A stretch of 64,000 nucleotides of DNA from Mangrovibacter plantisponsor (GTDB lineage Bacteria > Pseudomonadota > Gammaproteobacteria > Enterobacterales > Enterobacteriaceae): the NCBI RefSeq assembly GCF_003182475.1, contig NZ_QGTS01000015.1, forward strand, positions 46,170 to 110,169, written 5' to 3'. The position numbers and the translations under genes were made by a program. The notes under the pieces were generated by a model. It was given only the letters and a program-made list of their open reading frames with translations. It ran no database searches and had not been told where the DNA came from. Shown piece by piece: positions 24,614 to 35,040 of the stretch; position 1 is the first letter of the stretch; every line of letters begins with the position of its first letter.

Positions 24614-25693
24614 ATGAAAAAGAGCACTTTGGCATTAATGATGATGGGCATTATGGCAGCTTCCGCTTCACACGCAGCTGAAGTTTACAACAAAGATGGT
24701 AATAAACTGGATTTGTACGGCAAAGTGAAAGCTGAACACTACTTCAGTGACGATTCCAGTAAAGATGGCGACCAAACCTACGTGCGTCTGGGCTTCAAAG
24801 GCGAAACCCAGATTAACGACCAACTGACTGGTTATGGCCGCTGGGAAGAACAGTTTGCTGGTAACCAACCAGAAAGCACCTCCAGCCAGAAAACACGTCT
24901 GGCGTTCGCCGGCCTGAAATTCGCTCAGTATGGCTCACTGGACTATGGCCGTAACCTGGGTGCGCTGTACGATGTAGAAGCCTGGACCGATATGTTCCCG
25001 GAATTCGGCGGTGATTCCTCCGCGAAAAGCGATAACTTTATGACCCAGCGCTCAAGCGGCCTGGCGACTTATCGCAATAACGATTTCTTCGGCATGGTTG
25101 ATGGCCTGGATTTAACCCTGCAGTACCAGGGTAAAAACGAACGCGACACAGTAAGCAAAGCAAATGGCGATGGTTTCGGCTCTGCCCTGACTTATGCCAT
25201 TGGCGATACTGGCCTGAGCGTTGGCGGTGCATATACCGTTTCTAACCGTACTCTGTTGCAGAAACAGCAGGTACTGGGTACTGGCGATAAAGCCGAAGCC
25301 TGGGCAACTGGCCTGAAATATGACGCCAACAATATTTACCTGGCTGTGATGTACTCCGAAACCCGCAATATGACACCAATCAGTGGCACGTCATCCGCCT
25401 TTACGGGTGCAGCGAACAAAACGCAAAACTTTGAAGCTGTTGCGCAATACCAGTTTGATTTCGGCCTGCGTCCTTCTATTGGTTATGTTTCCCAGAAAGG
25501 GAAAGATATCGAAGGGATTGGCGACCAGGACCTGGTTAACTATGTCGACCTGGGCGCTACTTACTACTTCAATAAAAACATGTCCGCGTTTGTTGATTAC
25601 AAAATCAACCAGATTGATAAAAACGCGAAAACTACTGCCCTTAAAATCAGCACCGACGACATCGTGGCTGTGGGGATGACTTACCAGTTCTGA
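24614..25693 (+). CDS. phoE: Outer membrane phosphoporin PhoE
   Basis: A 359-residue general porin with a 21-residue signal peptide (cut at HA-A-E). The trimer-forming 16-strand barrel starts [15 protein letters not shown], has the constriction loop with the PEFGGD motif and ends with Phe (VGMTYQF), needed for BAM assembly. PhoE favours anions and phosphate. Its position next to proB and a Pho box, as in E. coli, separates it from OmpC/OmpF. Loops such as [12 protein letters not shown] are more variable, as expected for surface-exposed parts. Confidence 0.96.
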   Translation: MKKSTLALMMMGIMAASASHAAEVYNKDGNKLDLYGKVKAEHYFSDDSSKDGDQTYVRLGFKGETQINDQLTGYGRWEEQFAGNQPESTSSQKTRLAFAGLKFAQYGSLDYGRNLGALYDVEAWTDMFPEFGGDSSAKSDNFMTQRSSGLATYRNNDFFGMVDGLDLTLQYQGKNERDTVSKANGDGFGSALTYAIGDTGLSVGGAYTVSNRTLLQKQQVLGTGDKAEAWATGLKYDANNIYLAVMYSETRNMTPISGTSSAFTGAANKTQNFEAVAQYQFDFGLRPSIGYVSQKGKDIEGIGDQDLVNYVDLGATYYFNKNMSAFVDYKINQIDKNAKTTALKISTDDIVAVGMTYQF

Positions 25694-25706
25694 TGGCATT
25701 AAAACA

Positions 25707-25728
25707 GCCCGCCAGAGACATGGCGGGC
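25707..25728 (+). terminator. phoE terminator
   Basis: GCCCGCCA/TGGCGGGC stem thirteen bases after the phoE stop codon; a second hairpin with a T-run follows near 25756-25785. Confidence 0.7.
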
Positions 25729-25792
25729 AGCAATACCACTGCTTCCCCCCAATAGCGCCCTGCTTGCTACTGGGGTTTTTTTATAGAGCAGT

Positions 25793-26194
25793 TCAGGCAG
25801 AAAGCCGGACTGGCTTTTCGTCGAAGTCTTCGGCGGGGAGCAACTTGATATTGAAGGAATCCAGTAGTTTGGTGAGGTTGGCATGGAAGGTACGCAGCGT
25901 TTTCTCAATTTCCTCGTTCGCGTTTTTATCTTTAACGGGAGAGGGATTCCAAACACCTTCCTTATCAAATAAGCCAAATTGATAGGTGTAGGCGAAGTGT
26001 GTATCAAGCGCTTCTACTTGCATCCACCAGCCCCAGAACTCGCGTTTCTCAGGGGCAGGTTTCACGTTAACGCACACCGCCAGGCAATCAAAAAAGAAAC
26101 GGTTCTCGTCACACTGTTCTTCACGCAAATACGGGCCAAGGGCAGCAAATTTTTTTAGCAACCGGCCCCGTGGGTGTCCACCTGGTAACGTCAT
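25793..26194 (-). CDS. crl: Sigma-S binding protein Crl
   Basis: A 133-residue protein close to E. coli Crl: MTLPGGHP start, [19 protein letters not shown] core, EFWGWWMQ and a [10 protein letters not shown] segment. Crl binds the stationary-phase sigma factor RpoS and helps it assemble with core RNA polymerase, raising expression of stress and curli genes. It faces phoE across their terminators, as in E. coli. Monocistronic. Confidence 0.97.
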   Translation of the reverse strand: MTLPGGHPRGRLLKKFAALGPYLREEQCDENRFFFDCLAVCVNVKPAPEKREFWGWWMQVEALDTHFAYTYQFGLFDKEGVWNPSPVKDKNANEEIEKTLRTFHANLTKLLDSFNIKLLPAEDFDEKPVRLSA

Positions 26195-26251
26195 TTTAGT
26201 CTCCTTTAGTCGTTCAAATGTTTTACCAAATAAACAGAATTTATCAATCCT

Positions 26252-27496
26252 TTAACCCAGGCGTTTACTGATCCAGTCGACAATATCGCTCAGTGCTTTA
26301 TCAAAGTTGCGGTAAACCGGGTTAAACGGTATTGCAAGCAGCTTACCATCGGAAGATGACGACGCGATTAAACGTGAATCTTCCTCCGGGCTGAACGGGT
26401 CATTATCCCAGTAGCCAGAAAGCATTGGTGTGGGGCAGCGACGCCCAAGCAAACCCTGCGTTTTCAGTGAGTAGCGATTTAACTCCGTGCTTAAAATAGC
26501 ATTGGTGGCGTTCATCATGCCCAGGCGGCTGGCTAACACATCAATATACATATCCGGAATATTGCGCTGGCGTTGCGGGTCACTCAGCAGGCTGTGCACC
26601 ACCGGCCCAAGGCAGGCCACGGCTTTCAGGCGCGGGCTTTCCAGGTAAGCCAGCCGCACGGCCACATTGGCACCAAAACGGAAGCCAAAAGCGGCAACCC
26701 GGGTGTGATCAACCCAGGGAATATTGGTGAGGTGCTGCAGAACATGCTGGTGAAGCTGGCTGGAATCCTGGTTCAGCTTCCATTTAGATGAAAAGCCAAT
26801 TGAAGGCATATCAATTGTCAGCATCGCAATACCGCGCGGCGCAAAGTAACGGGAGTACAGTTGGTAGTAATCACTTTGCAGTGCATCCAGCCCGCCGCAC
26901 ATCAAAATCGTCGGCCAGGGGCCTTCGCCTTCCGGCATATGCAAAAAGCCAGTTATAGCGCTGCCGCCAGGAATGCGAAATTCAAGCTGGCGTAATTCAC
27001 CATGCAGCCGCAGAGTGGCCTCTTCGTAGGCACGGTTAGCCAGAGTTTGCGCCTGTTCTGCCAGCTCATCGCCTTTCAGGTGAGGATAAGCTGCAATGCT
27101 GTACAGGTTCGCGGCTTTGAGCCAGAGTTTGCCTGATTGCGCGTTATTTTCTTCCTGAGTCGCCTGTTGTTGCCAGGACATCGCCTGGCGGGACCATTCG
27201 TAAATCCAGTTCCCACTGCGATAACCAATGACGGTGTCTATCCAGTCGTTGCGAGTGCGCTCAGCATCACAGGCGGCGATACGGGCCTGCACTTCAATGA
27301 TTTCTCGTGGGTCCACTCCACGCCAAATCCACATCAGGCGGTTTATCATGCGGTACCAGTGAGGCACCGTTGACCCATCCAGAGTGGACTCAACCATGAG
27401 TGGTTTATCATTACGAGGTCGCTGCACCAGAGTGGATGTTTCCGGGTGCTTAAAACGGGGCTTGAATAACGAAACGCTGAGGTTTTCCTCTGACAT
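26252..27496 (-). CDS. frsA: FrsA (esterase/fermentation-respiration switch protein)
   Basis: A 414-residue protein, the same length as E. coli FrsA. The N-terminal part ([15 protein letters not shown]) is followed by an alpha/beta-hydrolase domain with the GFRFGANVA elbow and [13 protein letters not shown]. The usual nucleophile-elbow serine (GxSxG) is replaced by GFRFG, as in E. coli, so esterase activity is doubtful; FrsA was reported to bind enzyme IIA-Glc. Start MSEEN fits the E. coli length rather than the 5-residue longer frame. It lies 57 bases from crl on the same strand. Confidence 0.95.
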   Translation of the reverse strand: MSEENLSVSLFKPRFKHPETSTLVQRPRNDKPLMVESTLDGSTVPHWYRMINRLMWIWRGVDPREIIEVQARIAACDAERTRNDWIDTVIGYRSGNWIYEWSRQAMSWQQQATQEENNAQSGKLWLKAANLYSIAAYPHLKGDELAEQAQTLANRAYEEATLRLHGELRQLEFRIPGGSAITGFLHMPEGEGPWPTILMCGGLDALQSDYYQLYSRYFAPRGIAMLTIDMPSIGFSSKWKLNQDSSQLHQHVLQHLTNIPWVDHTRVAAFGFRFGANVAVRLAYLESPRLKAVACLGPVVHSLLSDPQRQRNIPDMYIDVLASRLGMMNATNAILSTELNRYSLKTQGLLGRRCPTPMLSGYWDNDPFSPEEDSRLIASSSSDGKLLAIPFNPVYRNFDKALSDIVDWISKRLG

Positions 27497-27561
27497 AATG
27501 ACGGCCTCCATGAACAGGTCATGTTGCCTATTGTATCTTGTCAGGCGCTAAAAAAAACAAA

Positions 27562-27578
27562 CGCCCGACAAACGGGCG
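27562..27578 (-). terminator. gpt terminator
   Basis: CGCCCG/CGGGCG stem with a 5-base loop; on the minus strand it is followed by TTTGTTTTTTTT. Confidence 0.8.
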
Positions 27579-27607
27579 CGTGTTTTTACCAAACTGATGA
27601 TGCCAAA

Positions 27608-28066
27608 TTAACGGCCAGCTAACGGCGGTACGAAGACAACGCCCATATCCCACGGCTGTTCAATCCAGGTATCCTGTGGAATATCAATTTCGTAATCGTC
27701 TACCAGCGGTTTACCCGCAGGTTTGGCAAAAATGGTAACAAAATGTGCTTTCGGGTACATTTCGCGAATCGCAACCGCAGTGCCACCGGTATCAACCAGG
27801 TCGTCGATAACGATAAAGCCTTCGCCATCGCCTTCAGCGCGTTTCAGTACTTTCATTTCACGCTGGTTGTCATGGTCATAGCTGGAGATACACACGGTAT
27901 CAACATGGCGAATGCCCAGTTCACGTGCCAGCAGCGCGCCAGGCACCAGGCCTCCGCGGCTCACAGCAATAATGCCTTTCCACTGTTCAGCTGGCAGCAG
28001 GCGGCTTGCCAGTTTACGTGCGTGAATCTGCAGCATGTCCCAGGTGACAACGTATTTTTCGCTCAT
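27608..28066 (-). CDS. gpt: Xanthine-guanine phosphoribosyltransferase
   Basis: A 152-residue salvage enzyme, the E. coli length. It joins guanine, xanthine or hypoxanthine to PRPP to form the nucleotide. The type I PRTase PRPP loop [14 protein letters not shown] is at about residues 84-97 and the [11 protein letters not shown] segment at 36-46. It stands between pepD and frsA, as in E. coli, and is transcribed alone. Confidence 0.98.
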   Translation of the reverse strand: MSEKYVVTWDMLQIHARKLASRLLPAEQWKGIIAVSRGGLVPGALLARELGIRHVDTVCISSYDHDNQREMKVLKRAEGDGEGFIVIDDLVDTGGTAVAIREMYPKAHFVTIFAKPAGKPLVDDYEIDIPQDTWIEQPWDMGVVFVPPLAGR

Positions 28067-28333
28067 GTGAATGTCCCGGCCAGTAAAAACGGCTTAAAAA
28101 GTGTTCAGGGGAAAATTGGGTTGCGCGAGATTATAGAGATCTGGCGCACTAAAAACCAGTGTTGCGCAATGCCCCGCAGTTTTTTGTGCCCAGAAACACC
28201 CCCACCCAGATAATATAATGGTATTCTCACGCCAACGTGCAAGTATCGGTTTCCTGCAAGTTACCGGTGCTTTTTATTTGCTTAATCCGGGCTGTCAGCA
28301 TTCACTGGCAACCCACTGTCAAGGAGACTCGCC

Positions 28334-29791
28334 GTGTCTGAACTGTCCCAGTTATCTCCCCAACCTTTGTGGGATATCTTCGCGAAAATTTGTTCTATCC
28401 CTCACCCTTCTTACCATGAAGAACAGTTGGCTGAACACATCCTGTCCTGGGCAAAAGACAAAGGACTGCACGCAGAGCGTGATCAGGTCGGGAATATTTT
28501 GTTGCGTAAACCAGCCACCAAAGGTATGGAAAACCGCAAGCCTGTCGCATTACAGGCTCACCTGGATATGGTGCCACAGAAAAACAACGACACTGTTCAT
28601 GATTTTACTAAAGACCCGATTCAGCCGTGGATTGATGGCGAATGGGTAAAAGCCCGTGGCACTACGCTGGGTGCAGATAACGGTATCGGTATGGCTTCAG
28701 CTCTGGCTGTTCTGGCTGACGACAGCGTTGAGCATGGCCCGCTGGAAGTGTTACTGACCATGACCGAAGAAGCCGGAATGGATGGCGCGTTTGGTCTGCA
28801 ACCGGGCTGGTTACAGGCTGATATCCTGATCAACACAGATTCCGAAGAAGAAGGCGAGATTTATATGGGCTGCGCCGGTGGGATTGATTTCATCACCACG
28901 TTGCCATTAAGCCGCGAAGCCATTCCAGCTGGTTACCAGGCGTTTAATCTGGTGCTTAAAGGCCTGAAAGGCGGCCACTCCGGTGGCGAGATCCACGTGG
29001 GTTTAGGTAACGCAAACAAATTGCTGGCGCGCTTCCTGAGCGATAATGCACGTTCTCTGGGCCTGCGCCTGGTGGAATTCAGTGGCGGCACGCTGCGCAA
29101 CGCTATCCCTCGTGAAGCTTTTTCTGTAGTTGCTGTTGCAGAAGGCCAGGTTGCGGCATTCAAACAACAGGTTGAGTCTTACCTTGCCACACTGAAAAAT
29201 GAGCTGGCTGCTGTTGAGAAAAACCTCACTATCCTGCTGGAGCCAACTACTACGGCGAATACCGCTCTCACTCGTGAAAGCCAGGACAAGTTTATCAGCC
29301 TGCTGAATGCCACACCGAACGGTGTTATCCGCAATTCAGACGCCGTTAAAGGCGTGGTTGAAACTTCTCTGAATGTCGGTGTAGTAACAATGGAGCAGGG
29401 TAAAGCAGAAATTATCTGCCTGATCCGCTCACTGATCGACAGCGGGAAAGATTACGTCGTCAGCATGCTGACTTCTCTGGGCGAGTTAGCTGGTGCCGAT
29501 ATTGTCGCCAAAGGCAGTTACCCGGGCTGGCAGCCAGATGCCAATTCACCGGTAATGCACCTGGTGCGGGAAACTTACCAGCGCCTGTTCAACAAAACGC
29601 CAAATATCATGGTAATTCACGCAGGCCTGGAATGCGGTTTGTTCAAAAAACCCTATCCGGACATGGACATGGTTTCTATTGGGCCAACCATCACTGGTCC
29701 ACACTCGCCCGATGAGCAAGTGCATATCGAAAGCGTGGGCCAGTACTGGGTACTGCTGACCGAGCTGCTGAAATCAATCCCGGCTAAATAA
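28334..29791 (+). CDS. pepD: Aminoacyl-histidine dipeptidase (peptidase D)
   Basis: A 485-residue zinc dipeptidase of the M20 family, splitting dipeptides such as carnosine in the cytosol. Metal ligands are seen in LQAHLDMVPQ, TLGADNGIGMA, TEEAGMDGA and INTDSEEEG, with the last ligand near HAGLECG. The start is GTG 28334 with AAGGAG nine bases before it. Monocistronic, divergent from gpt. It ends at a repeated terminator structure. Confidence 0.97.
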   Translation: MSELSQLSPQPLWDIFAKICSIPHPSYHEEQLAEHILSWAKDKGLHAERDQVGNILLRKPATKGMENRKPVALQAHLDMVPQKNNDTVHDFTKDPIQPWIDGEWVKARGTTLGADNGIGMASALAVLADDSVEHGPLEVLLTMTEEAGMDGAFGLQPGWLQADILINTDSEEEGEIYMGCAGGIDFITTLPLSREAIPAGYQAFNLVLKGLKGGHSGGEIHVGLGNANKLLARFLSDNARSLGLRLVEFSGGTLRNAIPREAFSVVAVAEGQVAAFKQQVESYLATLKNELAAVEKNLTILLEPTTTANTALTRESQDKFISLLNATPNGVIRNSDAVKGVVETSLNVGVVTMEQGKAEIICLIRSLIDSGKDYVVSMLTSLGELAGADIVAKGSYPGWQPDANSPVMHLVRETYQRLFNKTPNIMVIHAGLECGLFKKPYPDMDMVSIGPTITGPHSPDEQVHIESVGQYWVLLTELLKSIPAK

Positions 29792-29794
29792 GCT

Positions 29795-29985
29795 CCCAAC
29801 GCCCTGTTAACACAGGGCGTGCAGATTGATGAAAAAGAAGGAAAAAACGTGGTTTTTCCTTCTTTTTAGTTAGCAGCCGAAAATCAATAAATTGATTTTC
29901 CTGGTTTTTTATTGGGTGACATCCTCTCATTCTGTGCGGACATGAGGTTCGTCATCAGACCCAACGCCCTGTTAACACAGGGCGT
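29795..29985 (+). repeat. 26-base direct repeat (terminator copies) flanking 139 bases with two hairpins
   Basis: The same 26 bases (starting CCCAACGCCCTG, containing the ACGCCCTG/CAGGGCGT hairpin) occur at 29795-29820 and 29960-29985. Only the second copy has a T-run. Between them lie a 15-base-pair A/T hairpin (29832-29867, left arm AAAAAGAAGGAAAAA) and a near-perfect palindrome (29879-29900). It acts as the pepD terminator region but is more complex than needed. Confidence 0.75.
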
Positions 29986-30035
29986 TTTTTATGCGCCATG
30001 GCTTTACAGGCATGGTGCTCTAAAGGTTAATGCGG

Positions 30036-31091
30036 TTACAGCCCCAGCACTAACTGGCGTTCCAGTTGTGGGTCCAGTAATGTTACATGCAACCCCACCA
30101 GCCGTACTCCCCGCCCACCCCGGCGGCTTTCCCAGGTTTTGCGCGCGGTATCCAGTAAGTCTGCTTTATTCAGGCTCGGCCAGATATGTTCCTGGGTGGT
30201 TAACTGAAAATCGTTAAACTTCAGTTTGATGCCCTGGCGGGCAATCCGCAGGTCTGGTTTTACTTTCGCCAGGCGGCGCTCCAGTTCAGGGTAAAGCTGC
30301 TCAATAATGTCCGCACAGGCCTGCCAGTCATGAATATCTTCTGCCAGCGTGCGCTCCACTCCCACTGATTTACGCTGCCTGTCGTTACTGATAGCGCGCT
30401 CATCAATGCCGTGGCTGCGCTCCCACAAAACCCGGCCAAACTTGCCAAAACGGCGTAACAGTAGCGCAAGGTCACTCTGCTGAACGTCCGCACAGGTGAG
30501 TAAGCCCATACTTTCCAGTTTCCCTGCTGTCACTTTACCCACGCCGGGGATTTTCCCCAGTTTAAGGGTTGCGAGGAACTCAGGCACCTGCTGGGGAGTT
30601 ATCACGTACTGCCCGTTGGGTTTATTCAGGTCTGAAGCTATTTTTGCCAGAAATTTAACCGGAGCCACACCTGCAGAAGCGGTTAGCTGCAGTTCATTAA
30701 AAATCGTCTGGCGAATTTCCTGAGCAATCAAGGTTGCCGAACCCTGGCAGAGGGCGCTGTCCGTAACATCCAGATAGGCTTCATCTAATGAAAGGGGTTC
30801 GATCAGGCTGGTATAACGAGAGAAGATCGACTGAATATGCCGTGACGCTTCTTTATAGGCCTCAAAACGCCCGGGTAGTAATGTAAGTTGAGGGCACAGC
30901 TTCAGCGCGGTGGCAGTAGGCATAGCACTGCGCACACCGAATTTACGCGCAACGTAATTCGCGGTGCTGATAACGCCACGTCTTTCCCGGCTGCCCCCTA
31001 TTGCCAGGGGAATATCGCGCAGCGCCGGGTTATCGCGCATTTCGACGGCTGCAAAAAAGCAGTCCATATCGACATGTATTATTTTACGCAT
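30036..31091 (-). CDS. dinB: DNA polymerase IV
   Basis: A 351-residue Y-family translesion polymerase, the E. coli length. The start [15 protein letters not shown] holds one catalytic Asp; [10 protein letters not shown] holds the other acidic pair; helix-hairpin-helix and little-finger domains follow, and the C-terminus QLVLGL is the beta-clamp binding motif. It is error-prone and induced by DNA damage. ATG 31091 (MRKIIHV) is used, as in E. coli. A LexA box lies just upstream. Confidence 0.97.
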   Translation of the reverse strand: MRKIIHVDMDCFFAAVEMRDNPALRDIPLAIGGSRERRGVISTANYVARKFGVRSAMPTATALKLCPQLTLLPGRFEAYKEASRHIQSIFSRYTSLIEPLSLDEAYLDVTDSALCQGSATLIAQEIRQTIFNELQLTASAGVAPVKFLAKIASDLNKPNGQYVITPQQVPEFLATLKLGKIPGVGKVTAGKLESMGLLTCADVQQSDLALLLRRFGKFGRVLWERSHGIDERAISNDRQRKSVGVERTLAEDIHDWQACADIIEQLYPELERRLAKVKPDLRIARQGIKLKFNDFQLTTQEHIWPSLNKADLLDTARKTWESRRGGRGVRLVGLHVTLLDPQLERQLVLGL

Positions 31092-31103
31092 TTCCCCTCC
31101 GAT

Positions 31104-31123
31104 TACTGTGTAAATATACAGCA
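31104..31123 (-). promoter_or_regulatory. LexA (SOS) box of dinB
   Basis: TACTGTGTAAATATACAGCA fits the consensus CTGT-N8-ACAG exactly, thirteen bases before the dinB start codon. Confidence 0.9.
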
Positions 31124-31536
31124 TATTTATTGACTGTGAGAAGTGTAATAGTGATTTTCTTACCGGAAGTGTGGGGGAAAGTTAGTATGTGCTTACATTT
31201 CAGTAATAAAGCAGCTAAACGCAGGCATGGCCTGCTGTGAGCAACGCCTGTTTGAATCAGGGTTATGTATGCGTTTTGCTCCGCCCAGCCTGCCTGTTGT
31301 GGCTACTGGCTGGCCAGTTACACGGCACAGAGAGGCTGAGCTGCATAGCTGACCCGCCGTAAGGGGCTGAGTGAAGGTTTCCAAGAAAGGTCAGTAAAAG
31401 GAGCATGGCCAAAGAGATCAGGTGGATGATTGCGGTTAAGATAAGGGGAAAGCAGTAAAAGAAACCGATTCAGAACAATAATTGATACAGTTACTTACCT
31501 GCCCGGTTCAGCGAACAGGTAAGTAAAGGCTTACTT
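31124..31536. other. Gene-free stretch between nqrM and dinB
   Basis: About 410 bases without a supported gene. In related bacteria the apbE gene belongs near nqrF and nqrM, but no frame for it exists here. The inverted repeat ACTTACCTG/CAGGTAAGT at 31493-31524 follows nqrM and may end the nqr transcript, though it lacks a T-run. Confidence 0.5.
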
Positions 31537-31761
31537 TCAGAGAATACGTGCTTTTTCACGTTGTGCTGCCCGAACTTCTTCAGCCATACGCTTTTTACGC
31601 GCATCACAAGGTTCCGGGCAGTTACACACTTTTTCCAGCCCCAACGTCGTTATGCCACCGCAACTCCCCTGGATTGCCTTGCGCTTAAACAACCAGCCAA
31701 GAGACATCCCCAGAATAACCAGTAAAAAAATGGCAAATGTGGCTACAAAAACAGTGAGCAC
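31537..31761 (-). CDS. nqrM: Na+-NQR maturation protein NqrM
   Basis: A 74-residue protein with one N-terminal transmembrane helix (residues 3-25) and a cysteine cluster (GSCGGI and CNCPEPC), the NqrM/DUF539 pattern. It is needed to install the NqrD/NqrE iron site. It lies 14 bases after nqrF on the same strand, so it ends the operon. Confidence 0.95.
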   Translation of the reverse strand: MLTVFVATFAIFLLVILGMSLGWLFKRKAIQGSCGGITTLGLEKVCNCPEPCDARKKRMAEEVRAAQREKARIL

Positions 31762-31775
31762 TTTTCTTCCCCTTA

Positions 31776-32999
31776 TCAGCCGCCGAAATCATCCAGCATG
31801 ATGTTTTCGTCTTCCACACCCAGGTCTTTCAGCATACGAATGACAGAGGCATTCATAACTGGTGGCCCGCACATGTAAAACTCGCAGTCTTCAGGTGCTT
31901 CGTGATCCCGCAGGTAGTTTTCATAAAGAACATTGTGGATAAACCCGGTGTACCCTGTCCAGTTGTCCTCTGGCAGCGGTTCAGACAACGCAACATGGAA
32001 AGTGAAATTCGGGTTATCCCGTGCGAGCTGTTCAAACTCGTCCTGGTAGAACATCTCACGCATGGAGCGCGCACCGTACCAGAAGCTGATTTTACGCTTG
32101 CTGCTAAGGCGTTTTAACTGGTCGAAAATATGAGAACGCATTGGCGCCATTCCCGCACCACCACCAACAAATACCATTTCTGCATCGGTTTCTTTGGCGA
32201 AAAACTCCCCAAATGGCCCGGAAATCGTCACTTTATCGCCAGGCTTGAGCGACCAAATATACGAAGACATAATGCCCGGTGGGACATCAGGTTTTGCTGG
32301 CGGCGGCGTGGCAATACGCACGTTCAGCATGATAATGCCTTTTTCATCCGGGTAGTTCGCCATGGAATAAGCACGAACACAGGGTTCTTTCACTACCGAG
32401 CGGTAACGGAACAAATTGAATTTATCCCAGTCGCCACGGTATTTTTCTGGTACATCGAAATCGCTATACGCCACTTCATGCGGGTCACACTCAATCTGAA
32501 TGTAACCACCAGCCCGAAACGGCACATCTTCACCGTCTGGGATCCGTAGCTTCAGCTCTTTAATGAAAGTGGCCTTGTTATCGTTAGAGATAACTTCGCA
32601 TTCCCATTTTTTAACCCCGAAAATTTCTTCCGGAAGCTCAATTTTCATATCCTGCTTTACTGCAACCTGGCAGGCCAGGCGGCAACCTTCACGGGCTTCA
32701 CGTTTCGAGATATGGGAAAGCTCGGTAGGCAGAATATCGCCCCCACCTTGCTTGATTTTCACCCGGCACTGGCCACATGAGCCACCACCGCCACAAGCAG
32801 ATGAAACAAAAATGCCCTGCCCGGATAACGTATTCAGCAGTTTGTCGCCAGCTGCCGCACGAAACTGTTTGTCAGCATCGCCGTTTACTTCAATCAGAAC
32901 GTCACCAGAGTTGACCAACTTTGATTTTGCAAAAAGAATCAACAGCGCCAGCGCCAGGACAATCAGCGTAAACATTACTACGCCAAGAATAATTTCCAT
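31776..32999 (-). CDS. nqrF: Na+-translocating NADH:quinone reductase subunit F
   Basis: A 407-residue subunit that takes electrons from NADH. An N-terminal transmembrane helix (residues 2-24) is followed by a [2Fe-2S] ferredoxin domain with ligands in [15 protein letters not shown] and CRLAC, then an FAD domain (RAYSMANYP) and an NADH domain ([14 protein letters not shown] and YMCGPPVMN). The gene lies 12 bases after nqrE and is followed by nqrM rather than by apbE. Confidence 0.98.
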   Translation of the reverse strand: MEIILGVVMFTLIVLALALLILFAKSKLVNSGDVLIEVNGDADKQFRAAAGDKLLNTLSGQGIFVSSACGGGGSCGQCRVKIKQGGGDILPTELSHISKREAREGCRLACQVAVKQDMKIELPEEIFGVKKWECEVISNDNKATFIKELKLRIPDGEDVPFRAGGYIQIECDPHEVAYSDFDVPEKYRGDWDKFNLFRYRSVVKEPCVRAYSMANYPDEKGIIMLNVRIATPPPAKPDVPPGIMSSYIWSLKPGDKVTISGPFGEFFAKETDAEMVFVGGGAGMAPMRSHIFDQLKRLSSKRKISFWYGARSMREMFYQDEFEQLARDNPNFTFHVALSEPLPEDNWTGYTGFIHNVLYENYLRDHEAPEDCEFYMCGPPVMNASVIRMLKDLGVEDENIMLDDFGG

Positions 33000-33011
33000 A
33001 CATTTCCGCCC

Positions 33012-33608
33012 TTATAGCTGCACACCAGAGAAAGACATAAAGCCCAATGCCATTAACCCGGTGGTGATAAAGGTAATGCCCAGACCACGCAACCCTGCGG
33101 GTACATTGGCATACTTCATTTTTTCACGAATACCTGCCAGAGCAACAATCGCCAGCATCCAGCCCATACCGGAACCAATGCCATAAACAATGGATTCCCC
33201 AAAGTTGTAATCACGCTGCACCATGAACGAAACACCACCGAAAATGGCGCAGTTCACCGTGATTAACGGCAGGAAGATCCCCAGGGCGTTGTAGAGCGCA
33301 GGGAAAAAGCGATCCAGGATCATTTCCAGAATCTGCACCAGTGCCGCGATCACCCCAATAAAAGTAATGAAGTTCAGGAAGCTGAGATCCACACCACTAA
33401 CCAGCGCACCATCACGCAGGACCAGGTTGTAGACCAGGTTATTCACCGGTACAGAAATGCCCAGCACCACCGTAACGGCAATGCCCAGGCCAAACGCCGT
33501 GGAGACTTTTTTGGATACAGCCAGGAAGGTGCACATGCCAAGGAAGAAGGCTAACGCCATGTTCTCCACAAAAACAGCGCGGACAAACAAGCTAATATAG
33601 TGAGCCAT
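33012..33608 (-). CDS. nqrE: Na+-NQR subunit E
   Basis: A 198-residue polytopic protein with about six transmembrane segments. The [14 protein letters not shown] and CAIFGGVSF half-helices hold the two conserved cysteines that, with NqrD, coordinate an in-membrane iron centre. Six bases after nqrD. Confidence 0.97.
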   Translation of the reverse strand: MAHYISLFVRAVFVENMALAFFLGMCTFLAVSKKVSTAFGLGIAVTVVLGISVPVNNLVYNLVLRDGALVSGVDLSFLNFITFIGVIAALVQILEMILDRFFPALYNALGIFLPLITVNCAIFGGVSFMVQRDYNFGESIVYGIGSGMGWMLAIVALAGIREKMKYANVPAGLRGLGITFITTGLMALGFMSFSGVQL

Positions 33609-33614
33609 TGGCGG

Positions 33615-34253
33615 TTACTCCTTTTCCTGCTGAGCGGGTTTGAGGGTACGAATTCCCCAAATCAGCAGGCCAATGATGAAAAACGCACTGGGTGCGAGCA
33701 AAAACATGCCATTTGGTTGGTACCAGCCGCCGTTTTGTACGGTTTGCAGTACAGTGACACCAAACAGTTTCCCGCTGCCAATCAGTTCACGTAAGAAGCC
33801 AACGATAATCAGAATGACGCCGTAACCCAGGCCATTACCGATACCGTCCATAAAGCTTGCCAGTGGCGGGGATTTCATTGCATAGGCTTCAGCACGGCCC
33901 ATCACAATACAGTTCGTGATAATCAGGCCGACGAATACTGATAATTGCTTGGAAATTTCGTAAGCGAAAGCCCTGAGCAACTGGTCCACGACAATCACCA
34001 GTGATGCAATAATCGCCATCTGCACGATGATACGCACACTGTTAGGAATATGATGGCGGATCAAGGAGATAAACATACTGGAAAACGCTGTAACCAGCGT
34101 TACAGCCAGCGTCATTACAAACGCAGTTTCCAGCTTGGTGGTCACTGCAAGTGCAGAGCAGACCCCAAGAATTTGCAATGCGATCGGGTTGTTATCCACT
34201 AACGGAGAAACAACTACCCGTTTAATTTCTTTCAAACCAGCAGCATCAGCCAT
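33615..34253 (-). CDS. nqrD: Na+-NQR subunit D
   Basis: A 212-residue polytopic membrane subunit homologous to NqrE; cysteines in [12 protein letters not shown] and [11 protein letters not shown] supply the other iron ligands. Start overlaps nqrC by eight bases. Confidence 0.97.
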   Translation of the reverse strand: MADAAGLKEIKRVVVSPLVDNNPIALQILGVCSALAVTTKLETAFVMTLAVTLVTAFSSMFISLIRHHIPNSVRIIVQMAIIASLVIVVDQLLRAFAYEISKQLSVFVGLIITNCIVMGRAEAYAMKSPPLASFMDGIGNGLGYGVILIIVGFLRELIGSGKLFGVTVLQTVQNGGWYQPNGMFLLAPSAFFIIGLLIWGIRTLKPAQQEKE

Positions 34254-35040
34254 TGTTCAGCCCCCCTTCCTGGACATGTTTCAGGAATGGCCCAAAACCT
34301 AATTGACCTAACCAAAAATCGAAAGTGTGTTGCACACCGTTTGAGGTCAGCGTTGCACCTGATAAGGCATCCACACCGTGTTTATCACCTTGTGGAGCAC
34401 CACCTTTCACTACGCGAATGGCAGGTTTACCACTATCATCAAACAGTGTTTTCCCCACCCACTTTTGCCGCCAGCTCGGGTTTTCCACTTCACCACCCAG
34501 CCCCGGGGTTTCTCCCTGGTCGTAATAGGTGATGCCTTTCACAGTGCGGCCGTCGATATCCAGCGCTACAAAGGCGTACATCATGGACCACAGACCGTTG
34601 CCATACACCGGCAACACTAATTCCTGAATTTTGTTGTCTTCACCTTTTACCAGGTAAATTTCAACCAAATTACTGCGCCGCTTAATGCCAGCCGGGTCTT
34701 GTGAAGCACTCAACGCAATACTCTGGTCGGCGGAACGCAATGCCGCTGCCTGGTCAAATGACGCAGGATCTTTGTCTGTTAACTGACCACTTTGCAAATT
34801 CAGCAACCGTGGTTCAATGCGCGAGCTGTAAATTTGCTTCACAGCGTCACTACTCATGCCCGGCTGTACCAGACCAGCAACATCCAGAATATTACGTTGC
34901 TTATCCAGCAACTTTTGTTCCTGCTGGCGCGGTTTTAACCCTACGGCAGAACCTGCCACCACAACGGAACAGGCCAGACAAAGTAGCAGCACAACCAGCA
35001 ATGTCTTGCCGATGCTATCGTTACCTTTTTTCTCAGCCAC
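34246..35040 (-). CDS. nqrC: Na+-NQR subunit C
   Basis: A 264-residue subunit with an N-terminal helix and a periplasmic FMN domain. The flavinylation motif [10 protein letters not shown], whose threonine carries covalent FMN through ApbE, is at about residues 227-236. Overlaps nqrB and nqrD by eight bases on each side. Confidence 0.97.
   Translation of the reverse strand: MAEKKGNDSIGKTLLVVLLLCLACSVVVAGSAVGLKPRQQEQKLLDKQRNILDVAGLVQPGMSSDAVKQIYSSRIEPRLLNLQSGQLTDKDPASFDQAAALRSADQSIALSASQDPAGIKRRSNLVEIYLVKGEDNKIQELVLPVYGNGLWSMMYAFVALDIDGRTVKGITYYDQGETPGLGGEVENPSWRQKWVGKTLFDDSGKPAIRVVKGGAPQGDKHGVDALSGATLTSNGVQHTFDFWLGQLGFGPFLKHVQEGGLNNG

Noticed and set aside
32563..33186. 207-codon frame antisense to nqrF/nqrE
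   Set aside because: Spans two real genes on the other strand and is low-complexity in character.
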